Shown piece after piece: positions 51,019 to 58,431 of a stretch of DNA of 64,000 bases. The DNA lies in assembly GCA_003243455.1 (NCBI GenBank), contig QFQS01000001.1, positions 868,001 to 932,000 on the forward strand, read 5' to 3'. The stretch comes from Cereibacter sphaeroides (GTDB lineage: Bacteria > Pseudomonadota > Alphaproteobacteria > Rhodobacterales > Rhodobacteraceae). Made by a program: the position numbers and the translations under genes. Under the pieces are notes generated by a model. It searched no databases, had not been told where the DNA came from, and was given only the letters and a program-made list of their open reading frames with translations. Every line of letters begins with the position of its first letter. Within the stretch, counting starts at the first letter, position 1.

Positions 51019-51342
51019 ATGGATTTCGGACGTGCAATTGCTGCCCTGAAAGAGGGGCGGCGCGTGGCCCGCGAAGGCTGGAACGGGAAGGGTATGTTCC
51101 TGTTCCTGGTGAACGGATCGAACTTCGTTGTGAACCGTGAGCCCCTGCTTCGATCATGGGCGAAGGTGCCACTGTCACCTACCGCCCACACATCGACATG
51201 CATGGGCGAAGGTGCCACTGTCACCTACCGCCCACACATCGACATGAAGGACGCCGAGGGCAAGGTGGTGCCCTGGCTTGCCAGCCAAACGGATATGCTG
51301 GCAGAAGACTGGGTGGAAATCGCCCCGAAAGCGGGGGCCTGA
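51019..51342 (+). CDS. DUF2829-family protein, Tad2-like candidate anti-Thoeris protein, with a frame-changing internal duplication
   Basis: A 107-aa protein. MDFGRAIAALKEGRRVAREG then WNGKGMFLFLV and the C-terminal WLASQTDMLAEDWVEI are diagnostic of DUF2829. Tad2 phage proteins of this family bind the Thoeris signal molecule and block that defence; other members are uncharacterised. ATG 51019 has GGAG six bases ahead. A perfect 46-bp tandem repeat (51155-51246) lies in the middle. The first copy is read in a foreign frame, inserting about 15 residues, and the second copy in the family frame (YRPHIDM). The insertion falls between NREPLL and the YRPHID strand, so folding may be affected. Confidence 0.8.
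   Translation: MDFGRAIAALKEGRRVAREGWNGKGMFLFLVNGSNFVVNREPLLRSWAKVPLSPTAHTSTCMGEGATVTYRPHIDMKDAEGKVVPWLASQTDMLAEDWVEIAPKAGA
51155..51246 (+). repeat. Perfect 46-bp tandem duplication inside the DUF2829 gene
   Basis: Bases 51155-51200 and 51201-51246 are identical. Because 46 is not a multiple of three, the two copies are read in different frames. With a single copy, the present upstream frame would reach TGA at the end of the unit; with two copies the frame continues to the conserved C-terminus. Confidence 0.97.
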
Positions 51343-51345
51343 TCC

Positions 51346-51681
51346 ATGACCGCGTTGAAGACACCCGCGGCCAAGGCAGCGGCGGCGAAGATCGCGTCCG
51401 CCGAAGAGTTGAAGGCCAAGGCCGAGGAAGCGCGCAAGGCGCGTGTCGCCCTGCTGTCCGAGCTGACGGCCGAGCATGAGGACAACAACCACTTCCACCT
51501 GCGTCCGGCCATGGTCGAGCGCTGGCAGGCCGATCGCAAGCTGAAGATCCGCGAGAAGGGCGATGTGACGATCATCACTCTGGCTGGGATCAAGGCCGAA
51601 AGCACGGCCGGTCTGCAGATGGCGCTGAACAACTGGGCCATGGCTGCCCGGCGCGAGATCAACGAGCTGGAAAGCGCCTGA
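51346..51681 (+). CDS. Hypothetical phage structural-module protein
   Basis: A 111-aa protein, with a long Ala/Lys/Glu-rich helix (~10-50) followed by a smaller beta region (KGDVTIITLAGIKA) and a C-terminal helix. It lies between the DUF2829 gene and the GNAT-like gene. No family recognised; it may be a head-associated protein. Confidence 0.62.
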   Translation: MTALKTPAAKAAAAKIASAEELKAKAEEARKARVALLSELTAEHEDNNHFHLRPAMVERWQADRKLKIREKGDVTIITLAGIKAESTAGLQMALNNWAMAARREINELESA

Positions 51682-51682
51682 C

Positions 51683-52210
51683 ATGATCCAGCTGCGCCCC
51701 TATTCCGACCATGCGGCCATGGCGGTGATCCAGTGGCTGGATCCGCAGGACAGGCTCGAGGCAGAGGTCACGCGGGGCGCAGCTGCCAACCACCTGTCGC
51801 TGTTTGCCGACTGGCGGGCAATGGAAGGCCATCGCGCCCTGTCGATCGTCGCGATGACAAGCCCGGCGAGGGGCGGCAAGCCCTTTGCCCTGCTGGCCCT
51901 GAGCAATACCGGCCAGGCGGGCGTTGCCGAGGCGGCCCTGCTGGCGCGCGACCACCGCGTGTTCCGGCGCGGCCTGGCCGAACTGGCCATTACCATCCGC
52001 GCGCAGATCCAGCTGTTCTCGATCGAGAACGGGATCCATCGCATCGAGGCCCGCTGCTGGGCCCGTCATTCGACTGCCGCCGGGCTGCTGGTCGCGCTCG
52101 GCTTTCGTCACGAGGTCGATATGCCCGGTTTCGGGCGCACCGGCGAAGAGACCTTCCGCCAGTTTGGCTGGACTTCCCCTGCCATCCCCCCATCCCAGAA
52201 CAGGAGCTGA
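51683..52210 (+). CDS. GNAT-fold acetyltransferase-like phage protein
   Basis: A 175-aa protein with the C-terminal half of a GNAT fold: HRIEARCWARHSTAAGLLVA then LGFRHEVDMPGFG correspond to the beta-alpha-beta acetyl-CoA region of the family. Similar proteins are encoded just before the T7-type portal in podoviruses. A virion or DNA-ejection role is possible. The catalytic activity is unproven. Confidence 0.6.
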   Translation: MIQLRPYSDHAAMAVIQWLDPQDRLEAEVTRGAAANHLSLFADWRAMEGHRALSIVAMTSPARGGKPFALLALSNTGQAGVAEAALLARDHRVFRRGLAELAITIRAQIQLFSIENGIHRIEARCWARHSTAAGLLVALGFRHEVDMPGFGRTGEETFRQFGWTSPAIPPSQNRS

Positions 52211-52214
52211 TCCC

Positions 52215-52418
52215 ATGTGCTTTATGAAAGCCCCGAAAGTCGCCGCCGTCGCCACCCCCCAGCAGCCGCAGGTGGCGGCCTATGACAATGAAGAGGCCAA
52301 CAAGCAGGCTGACATCGAGGCCCGCCTGCGCCGCCGCCGCGCGGGTGCCGCCGCCGACGTGCTGACCAGCTCGACCGGGATCCCGGCGACGCCGACGCTG
52401 GGCGGGGTGGCGGCATGA
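52215..52418 (+). CDS. Small phage head-module protein
   Basis: A 67-aa protein starting MCFMKAPK after CAGGAGC. It ends in an Arg/Ala-rich helix and a TGIPATPTLGG tail; its stop overlaps the portal start. Short proteins of this look (Cys-containing N-terminus and a Gly/Pro tail) often sit immediately before the portal gene in podoviruses. Its function is not known. Confidence 0.65.
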   Translation: MCFMKAPKVAAVATPQQPQVAAYDNEEANKQADIEARLRRRRAGAAADVLTSSTGIPATPTLGGVAA

Positions 52419-54079
52419 GCAGCATGCAACCCGTGCTGACCAAGCACCCGGCCTTTGTCGAGGCCGAGCGGCGCTGGGGCGAGATGAAATCGGACCGCGT
52501 CCATTTCGAAGCAGATTGGGAAGGCATCGCCCGCATGATGCGGCCGCAGCGCGGCGGCTTCAGCCTGGACGATCCGACCTCTCGTCAGATGGAAAAGCCG
52601 CTGTCGAGCGCCCCGATCTTTGCCCAGTCGAACTTCGCGGCCGGGCTGTACGGCACCCTGACCAACCCCGCCAACGTGTGGTTCGGCCTGAAGACGAACG
52701 ACAGCGACCTGAATGCCTGGCAGCCCGCACGGCTGTGGCTTGACCAGGTGCGGGACCGCCTGCTGGCCAGCTTCATGCCGGCGGTATCGCCGTTCTACTC
52801 CGCCGCCAGCGAGGTCTTCGGAGACCTGTCGGCATTCGGCAACGGCGCGCAGTACGACGAAGTCGTGCCCGAAGAGCGCAAGATCCTCGATGTCACGGTC
52901 AGCCTGGGCGAAATCTGCTATGACATCGACGGTTTCGGCCGCGTGTCCGAGGTTGTGCGGCGCTTCCACCTGAAGCCCGCCGCCGCGCTGCACATGTTCG
53001 GCAAGCGGGGCAACCTGCCGCCCAAGATGGCCGAGCTGGCCGAAAAGGGCGACCAGACCAAGTTCGTGTTCTACCACCATGTATTCCGCAACGCCGACTG
53101 GCGGCAGGGCATGCTGGGCGTGCGCGGCAAGCGCTGGGTTTCGCGATACAGCTGCGAGCTGGAAGGCGCGCTGGTCCGCGAGGCGGGTTATGACGAAATG
53201 CCCTTCTTCGCCCCCCGGTGGGAGGTGGAGAGCGGCCAGATCTATGGCACGGGGCCCGGCTTCATCGCGCTGGCCTCGACCCGTGCCCATCACCAGATGG
53301 ATGCGGCGACGATCCGGGCGGCGCAGCGGGCTGCCGACCCGACCATCCTTGCGCCCGATCGGGGCGACTGGCCCCTGAACGGGCGCATCCGGCCCGGTAA
53401 CGTGGTCTATGGCGCGGTCGACACGCAAGGCCGCGCCATGCTGCGCCCGCTGGAGATCACCGGCTCTGTCAACCTGACCCTGCAGGAAAAGCAGGCGAAG
53501 ATGGAAGAGATCAAGGATGCCTTCCACTACACGCTGATGAACCTTGCCGGCCGCACCGGCATGACGGCGACCGAGGTCATGGCCATTACCGAGGAACGCC
53601 AGCGCCTTTGGGCCCCGCACCAGGGCCGCGTGCAGGAGGAATATCTGGCGCCGAAGATCCAGCGGCGGTTTTCGCTGTTGTGGCGGGCGGGCCAGTTGCC
53701 CCCGCCGCCGCCCGAAATGGCCGGGGTAGATCTGCAGGTCGATTACCAGTCGGCGGCAGCCGTCGCGCAGAAAAGCGCCCAGGGCGTGGCGGCTGTGCGG
53801 ATCCTCGAGGACATCGCCCCGCTGATGCAGGTGAAGCCGGAAATGCTGGACCGGATCGACCCGGACGGGTTGCTCGAGGTGCTGATGGACGCGCGCGGCG
53901 CACCGGCCCGCATGTTCCGGTCGCGCGAGGAAGCCGCCGCGATCGCCGATCAGCGGGCGCAGCAGCAGAACGCCATGATGGCCATGCAGGCGGCGCAGGT
54001 CGGTGCAGGCGCGATCAAGGACATGGCCGGGGCGCAGGCGGCCCTGCAGCCGCCGACGGAGGGTGGAAACGCTCAATGA
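52415..54079 (+). CDS. Portal (head-tail connector) protein, T7-type
   Basis: A 554-aa protein of the podovirus head-tail connector family. Landmarks include HFEADWEGIARMMRP and APIFAQSNFAAGLYGTLTNP near the N-terminus, the TGPGFIALASTRAHHQMDAA region (~285) and the GMTATEVMAITEERQRLWAP block (~385). The C-terminus is Gln/Ala-rich and probably forms the barrel. The dodecameric portal is the DNA channel in the capsid vertex. It identifies this element as a short-tailed phage. Confidence 0.9.
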   Translation: MSSMQPVLTKHPAFVEAERRWGEMKSDRVHFEADWEGIARMMRPQRGGFSLDDPTSRQMEKPLSSAPIFAQSNFAAGLYGTLTNPANVWFGLKTNDSDLNAWQPARLWLDQVRDRLLASFMPAVSPFYSAASEVFGDLSAFGNGAQYDEVVPEERKILDVTVSLGEICYDIDGFGRVSEVVRRFHLKPAAALHMFGKRGNLPPKMAELAEKGDQTKFVFYHHVFRNADWRQGMLGVRGKRWVSRYSCELEGALVREAGYDEMPFFAPRWEVESGQIYGTGPGFIALASTRAHHQMDAATIRAAQRAADPTILAPDRGDWPLNGRIRPGNVVYGAVDTQGRAMLRPLEITGSVNLTLQEKQAKMEEIKDAFHYTLMNLAGRTGMTATEVMAITEERQRLWAPHQGRVQEEYLAPKIQRRFSLLWRAGQLPPPPPEMAGVDLQVDYQSAAAVAQKSAQGVAAVRILEDIAPLMQVKPEMLDRIDPDGLLEVLMDARGAPARMFRSREEAAAIADQRAQQQNAMMAMQAAQVGAGAIKDMAGAQAALQPPTEGGNAQ

Positions 54080-54384
54080 TCTGGTCCCGCCTCTCCCTCT
54101 TGCGGCCCCTGTTCCAGACCAGGCGTGAGGCCCGCGATGTGGGTCGCCGCTGGTCGCAGGCCGCCCGCGCGAACTCGGATCTGCAGCTGGACCTGATCCG
54201 CTTCGGCGGCCTGTTGTCCGGCCAGGCCGTCGAGCTGCGCGACGGGATCCCCGAACTCGCCCCGATCGACCCGCTGCGCCTGGCCTATGAGGCTGGGCGC
54301 CGCGACCTTGCCACCCAGCTGCTGGCCCTGATGGGCCTGAGCTACCCGGAAATGAACCGCTTGATGGAGAACGAAGATGAATAA
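54076..54384 (+). CDS. Hypothetical phage protein between portal and scaffold
   Basis: A 102-aa helical protein with an Arg-rich N-terminus (SLLRPLFQTRREARDVGRRW). It is coupled to the portal stop (ATGA) and overlaps the scaffold start by eight bases. Probably a small head-assembly factor; no family recognised. Confidence 0.62.
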   Translation: MIWSRLSLLRPLFQTRREARDVGRRWSQAARANSDLQLDLIRFGGLLSGQAVELRDGIPELAPIDPLRLAYEAGRRDLATQLLALMGLSYPEMNRLMENEDE

Positions 54385-55360
54385 ATGGATCCGCAAGTTC
54401 GGGCCCGTCTGGGCACCCGATGATGGCGGCGGTACCGGCGCCGCAGCAGCTGCAGCCGATCCCCCGCCCGGTGATGCCGCTGCCATTGCAGCGGCCGCAG
54501 CCGCAGCAGCTGCAGCGGCCCCCGCCGCAAAGTGGTGGGAGGCGTCGGACTATTCGACCGAGGAACGCGAATGGGCCAAGGCGCGCGGTCTGACCGATGA
54601 CGATCCGCTGAAGGTGCTTCCCAAGCTGGTGAAGGGCCACCGCAATGCCGAGCAGCGTCTGGGCCGGGGCGTTGAGAGCATCCTGGACAAGCCTGCCGAG
54701 GGGCAGAAGCTGCCCGAGTGGATGGCCGCGAACCGCGCTGCCTTGGGCCTGCCCGACAAGGAGGACGCCTATGCGATCAAGCCGCCGGATTTCTGGCCCA
54801 AGGACGAGGCCTGGGATGGCGATCTTGCGACCAAGGCACAGAAGATCGCCTTCGAAAAGGGCATAGCGCCGGAGGTTCTGGCCGATCTGACCGCGCTTTA
54901 TGCCGGCAAGATGAAGGGCATGATCGACGCCTCGAAAAACGATCTGGCCGCCGCCCAGGCGCAGATGATGACCGAGCTGCGAACCGAGTTCGGCGCGCAG
55001 ACCGAAACGGTCATAACCCGCGCGCGCCAGGCGACCGAGGTGGTCGCACAAAAGGCAGGCCTGACCTCCGACCACGTCATGGCGCTGAACCAGGTGCTGA
55101 GCGACAAGACCGGCGATGCCACCGTTATCCGCTTCATGGCCGCCATCGGCGAGATGCTGGGCGAGGACAGTCTGGTCGGAGGCGGCAAGGGCGGCGCCTT
55201 GACCATGACCCCGGCCGACGCTCGCGCGGCTTTCGCGACCTTTACCGCGTCTGGCAGCGAGTGGACCAAAGCGATTGCCGAGGGCAACAACTCCAAGATC
55301 CGCGAGATGAAACCGCAGTACGAGACGCTGGCCAAGCTCGCGACCCAGAAAGCGTCATGA
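54377..55360 (+). CDS. Capsid scaffolding/assembly protein, T7 gp9-like
   Basis: A 327-aa acidic, helical protein. An Ala/Pro-rich stretch (~20-50) with a run of ten or more alanines is followed by ASDYSTEEREWAKARGL and a helical C-terminal half (~170-240). Position between portal and capsid genes and the acidic helical composition match the T7-like scaffolding proteins, which shape the procapsid and then leave. The last bases overlap the end of a converging minus-strand gene. Confidence 0.77.
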   Translation: MNKWIRKFGPVWAPDDGGGTGAAAAAADPPPGDAAAIAAAAAAAAAAAPAAKWWEASDYSTEEREWAKARGLTDDDPLKVLPKLVKGHRNAEQRLGRGVESILDKPAEGQKLPEWMAANRAALGLPDKEDAYAIKPPDFWPKDEAWDGDLATKAQKIAFEKGIAPEVLADLTALYAGKMKGMIDASKNDLAAAQAQMMTELRTEFGAQTETVITRARQATEVVAQKAGLTSDHVMALNQVLSDKTGDATVIRFMAAIGEMLGEDSLVGGGKGGALTMTPADARAAFATFTASGSEWTKAIAEGNNSKIREMKPQYETLAKLATQKAS

Positions 55361-55561
55361 CTTAGGAAAGTTCGGCGAAGCCAGGCCGTTGGGATCAAGA
55401 CCCTTCTTCAACCATTCCCAACGCCTGGCTTCCAGATCAGCCGCCTGCAGGAGCGCCAGCAAAGCGATAGAGGTGTTCCAAGCGACCGGATTGCTCGCTG
55501 GCGTCACAAACTTCTGAATATCGGCAGCTGCTTTCAGGCCCTGCGCAATAGAGGTCGCCAT
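55355..55561 (-). CDS. Small counter-transcribed gene in the structural module (moron candidate)
   Basis: A 68-aa, mostly helical protein (GLKAAADIQKFV, then LLALLQAADLEARRWEWLKK). It is the only minus-strand gene in the rightward late region, has lower GC and is preceded by GGGAGATGG. Its 3' end overlaps the scaffold stop by six bases. Independent orientation is typical of cargo genes expressed from the prophage. No function recognised. Confidence 0.6.
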   Translation of the reverse strand: MATSIAQGLKAAADIQKFVTPASNPVAWNTSIALLALLQAADLEARRWEWLKKGLDPNGLASPNFPKS

Positions 55562-55917
55562 CTTCCATCTCCCAGATTGTCCGCCCCTTGTTGGAGCGAA
55601 GCGAGCCTCGGGAAGTTCGAGCTACTTGGCAAGCAATTACAACGCCGCCCGATGCAAATGGCCAGCCAGCTGTCAAGCGCAATTTTTCCTCTCTCTGCCC
55701 ATCGAAACGTCTTTTTTGTGCCTCGACCCCCACTAGACGTGTTTAGGATTTCGTGTATCCCTAGATGTTGATCGGCACCCGGGGCTTGCCCCGGTCGGGA
55801 CGACAGCCGGAAAGACGGCCGCTCAGAGAGCGTATCTCGAGGATGGGTCCGCATCGCGATCGGGCACCCCGGCCGAAAACTCACAAGCATCGTCAGTTTT
55901 CCAATGGAGGTGGACCC
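55562..55917. other. Non-coding region before the capsid gene, with a GC hairpin
   Basis: A 356-bp gap of lower GC, with T-rich runs around 55682 and 55712. A strong hairpin CCGGGGC-TT-GCCCCGG lies at 55779-55794. A minus-strand TTGACA-like hexamer near 55670 could start the small minus-strand gene, but I see no matching -10. GGAGG lies five bases before the capsid ATG. No further gene is supported. Confidence 0.5.
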
Positions 55918-56847
55918 ATGTCCAACCCGGCACTCGCCGTCCAGGATCACCACAAGCTCATGTACGCCGCGAGCGTGCAGAGTGTGACCCAACAGACCCG
56001 CAACACCCTCGCCGCCGCTGTATCCGAGGTTTCGGCCACGGGCGAGGCTCAATCCGTCGCCGACCTTCTGGGCGCAGGCGAATACCAGTACGGCGAAGAT
56101 CGGTCGCGCCGTAACCCCGAATTGCCCGTCACCGGCAGCCGCCGCTGGGTGGTCCGTCCGCCCGTCATCGAAAGCGGGCAATACATCGACCAGGAAGACA
56201 AGTTCGCCACCGCGACCGATCCGACTTCGGCCTTCGTGACCACGCACACCCGCCGGGTGATCCGGGGCAAGCAGGACCGGATCATGGGCGTGCGCAAGGT
56301 CGATGGCCAGTACGTCGTCACCGATGGCGGCATTCTGGGATCCGCCGTCGAGGGCAAGCGCGGCACCACCGTGGTCGGTCTGCCGGGCGCGCAGATCTAT
56401 CCGCACGGCAACGCCGGTCTGACGCTCGACAAGCTGCGCGGCGCGGTCAAACAGCTGAAGCTGAACGACTTCGGGCTTGAGGACGACGATCCGCTTTTCT
56501 GCGTCATCACCCCGACGCAGGAAGATAACCTGCTGGCGATCGCCGCCGCTTCCGGGCCCAGCCTGAACGCCTTTGCGATCGACCAGCTGCGCGTCGGCAA
56601 GCCGACCCCGCTGATGGGCGTGAACTGGATCATGACCAACCGGGTGCCGATGAACGCGGCGGGCACCCATCGCCTGTGCCCGATCTTCTCCAAGAAGAAC
56701 ATCGCGGTCGGGGTCTGGCAGGACGTCCGGGGCGACATGTGGAACGACACGTCCGCCAAGAACAAGCCCTACTGCTACGTCTCGGCCTACATCGACGCGG
56801 TGCGCGTCGAGGACAAGGGCGTCATCGGCATCGAATGCCTCGAATGA
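55918..56847 (+). CDS. Major capsid protein
   Basis: A 309-aa protein with a helical N-terminal arm (KLMYAASVQSVTQQTRNTLA), a central beta-rich part, and the block EDDDPLFCVITPTQEDNLLA (~190-210) typical of this podovirus capsid family. The C-terminus carries SAYIDAVRVEDKGVIGIEC. GGAGG lies five bases upstream of the ATG. Position after scaffold and before the tail adaptor agrees. GC hairpins sit upstream and downstream of the gene. Confidence 0.85.
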   Translation: MSNPALAVQDHHKLMYAASVQSVTQQTRNTLAAAVSEVSATGEAQSVADLLGAGEYQYGEDRSRRNPELPVTGSRRWVVRPPVIESGQYIDQEDKFATATDPTSAFVTTHTRRVIRGKQDRIMGVRKVDGQYVVTDGGILGSAVEGKRGTTVVGLPGAQIYPHGNAGLTLDKLRGAVKQLKLNDFGLEDDDPLFCVITPTQEDNLLAIAAASGPSLNAFAIDQLRVGKPTPLMGVNWIMTNRVPMNAAGTHRLCPIFSKKNIAVGVWQDVRGDMWNDTSAKNKPYCYVSAYIDAVRVEDKGVIGIECLE

Positions 56848-56857
56848 GCTGACGGGC

Positions 56858-56873
56858 GGGGCTTTCCAGCCCC
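56858..56873 (+). terminator. Hairpin after the capsid gene
   Basis: GGGGCT-TTCC-AGCCCC forms a six-pair stem 11 bp after the capsid stop. There is no T-run, so it is more likely an mRNA-stabilising or attenuating hairpin than a full terminator. Confidence 0.4.
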
Positions 56874-56912
56874 GGCCGCCTCTTTCCCTTCATCCCAACT
56901 AGGAGGCCATTC

Positions 56913-57365
56913 ATGGCTATCGTTACCGGGAAATCCGATCTTATCGTCGACCCCCGCCTGGGGGAAACGGCCGTCGACCCCGTCCGGGCACGGGGCCGTC
57001 CGATCATCGCCACCGGCACCGTCGCGAACCTTTCGACGGACAACGCCAACTCGAAATACCTGCTGGCCAAGATCCCGTCGCACGCGATGCTCGGGGCCGG
57101 CACGTTCTTTGCGGCCACCGCCTGGGGTTTCGCGACCGTCAACATCGGGACCAAGACCGCCCCCACGGCCCTGTTCACAGGCCTGCGTGCGACCGGACTG
57201 CTGAAGCCGGTTGTCGAAGGCGATGCCAAGCACGGCAAGGAACTGTGGGAAATCCTCGGGCTCGCGGCCGACCCGGGCGGCGACATCGAGCTGTGGGCGC
57301 ATGGTCCGGCCGATGCGACCACCGCCGGTTCCGCGAAATTCGAAATCCACTACCGCGCGCGCTGA
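56913..57365 (+). CDS. Probable capsid decoration or head-associated protein
   Basis: A 150-aa Gly/Ala/Thr-rich, beta-structured protein (GTVANLSTDNANSKYLLAKI). AGGAGG precedes the ATG. It lies directly after the capsid gene and between two GC hairpins, which suggests high, separately tuned expression. Decoration proteins commonly occupy this place, but no motif proves it. Confidence 0.6.
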   Translation: MAIVTGKSDLIVDPRLGETAVDPVRARGRPIIATGTVANLSTDNANSKYLLAKIPSHAMLGAGTFFAATAWGFATVNIGTKTAPTALFTGLRATGLLKPVVEGDAKHGKELWEILGLAADPGGDIELWAHGPADATTAGSAKFEIHYRAR

Positions 57366-57385
57366 GCGCGGTCTGAAGCAACGTC

Positions 57386-57403
57386 GGGGCCGGTCGCGGC
57401 CCC
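57386..57403 (+). terminator. Hairpin after the capsid-associated gene
   Basis: GGGGCCG-GTCG-CGGCCCC forms a seven-pair stem 20 bp after the stop. It has no T-run; like the hairpin at 56858 it may stabilise the upstream mRNA. Confidence 0.4.
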
Positions 57404-57427
57404 GGCCCTTCCGCATCCGGGGTTCCC

Positions 57428-58024
57428 ATGCCAGCGCCGATCGCGACATCGACAATCGCCGCCCAGGCTTTCCGGTTCCTGGAACTGTCCCCGATTTCCA
57501 GCTACGGCGACGGCAGCGAGCAGGCCAGCGCGGCCGCCGAGCAATATCCGATCGCGCTTGCATCCTGCCTTTCCGCCGCAGATTGGTCCGACGCCTCGAC
57601 CCTCGCCAGGCTGCCCGCCGCGATCCTCGGCGCGCAGGACGCGATCGATCCCCGGCTTCCGTTTCTTTACAGGCTTCCCGCCGACTGCCTTGTGGTGCGC
57701 GAGGTTGGTGACGCCTGCGTGAAATGGCGCGTTGACAAGATCGGCCTGCGCGCCGATGCGCCTGCGCCGCTCTTGATCCGCTATACCGCCCGCGTCGAGA
57801 ACGAAGCGATCCTGCCTGCCCGCCTGCAGACTGCGATCGCGGCAGAGCTGGCGCTGTTGCTGGCGCCGCGTTTCCTGACCACACAAGCCAAGGTCGCCTC
57901 GCTGCGCTCTGTCGCTCCGGCCTATCTGAAGGACGCGATGCGCCGCGACGCGCGATCCGCCAGCGATGCCCGTTATGACGGCATGGAAGATCAGGGCGAC
58001 TGGGTTTCGGAGGCCATCCGATGA
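57428..58024 (+). CDS. Tail adaptor / tail tubular protein A (T7 gp11-like)
   Basis: A 198-aa protein. The N-terminal IAAQAFRFLELSPISSYGDGS is the helical segment that docks under the portal in gp11-like adaptors, and the C-terminal half (VENEAILPARLQTAIAAELA) is the second conserved helix. It connects the portal to the nozzle. Its stop overlaps the next gene, a short nozzle-like gene, by four bases. Confidence 0.8.
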   Translation: MPAPIATSTIAAQAFRFLELSPISSYGDGSEQASAAAEQYPIALASCLSAADWSDASTLARLPAAILGAQDAIDPRLPFLYRLPADCLVVREVGDACVKWRVDKIGLRADAPAPLLIRYTARVENEAILPARLQTAIAAELALLLAPRFLTTQAKVASLRSVAPAYLKDAMRRDARSASDARYDGMEDQGDWVSEAIR

Positions 58025-58431
58025 CCCGGACATCGCCGCCGCAGGTCGCGTTTTCCAGCGGAGAGCTTGATCCGCTATTGCAGCGCCGTTTCGACTATCA
58101 GCGATTTCAGACGGGGCTTGCGAAATGCCGCGGTTTCCTGCCGTTGCCGCAGGGTGCCTTCACCCGCGCGCCTGGCACGATCCATCGCGGCGCAACCCGG
58201 GGCAACGCTGCCGGGATCCTGGTCCCGTTCGAGTTTGCCGAAAACGATGCCCTTGTTCTGGAATTCACGCCGCTGAAGATGCGGGTGTCCCGCGTCGATG
58301 AACGATCGGACATCTACGAGTTCCGTTATGTCGCAGGTGGCCGCGGCTACACGATCCGGCGGCAGGGCGACGACAAGAACCGCGCCTGGCGCTTCCGCCT
58401 GAGCGATCTTCTGCGCGAGGCGGCCCGATGA
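58021..58431 (+). CDS. Truncated tail nozzle protein (tail tubular protein B, gp12-like), N-terminal part only
   Basis: A 136-aa product that starts exactly like gp12-type nozzle proteins (VAFSSGELDPLLQRRFDYQR, then CRGFLPLPQGAFTRAPGT and FEFAENDALVLEFTP). Full proteins of this family are usually several hundred residues. After about residue 100 the sequence changes to an unrelated basic tail (GYTIRRQGDDKNRAWRFRL) and ends by overlapping the next ATG. This looks like an in-frame internal deletion joining the 5' end of the nozzle gene to the 3' end of another gene. A working tail is doubtful unless the nozzle is encoded elsewhere. Confidence 0.75.
   Translation: MTRTSPPQVAFSSGELDPLLQRRFDYQRFQTGLAKCRGFLPLPQGAFTRAPGTIHRGATRGNAAGILVPFEFAENDALVLEFTPLKMRVSRVDERSDIYEFRYVAGGRGYTIRRQGDDKNRAWRFRLSDLLREAAR

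Noticed and set aside
52280..55075. Very long open frame on the strand opposite the portal and scaffold genes
   Set aside because: It mirrors two well-supported genes and has the low-complexity composition typical of antisense frames in high-GC DNA.
57386..57403. Strong intrinsic terminators in the late operon
   Set aside because: The hairpins lack T-runs and genes on both sides belong to one functional module, so they are reported only as weak hairpins.
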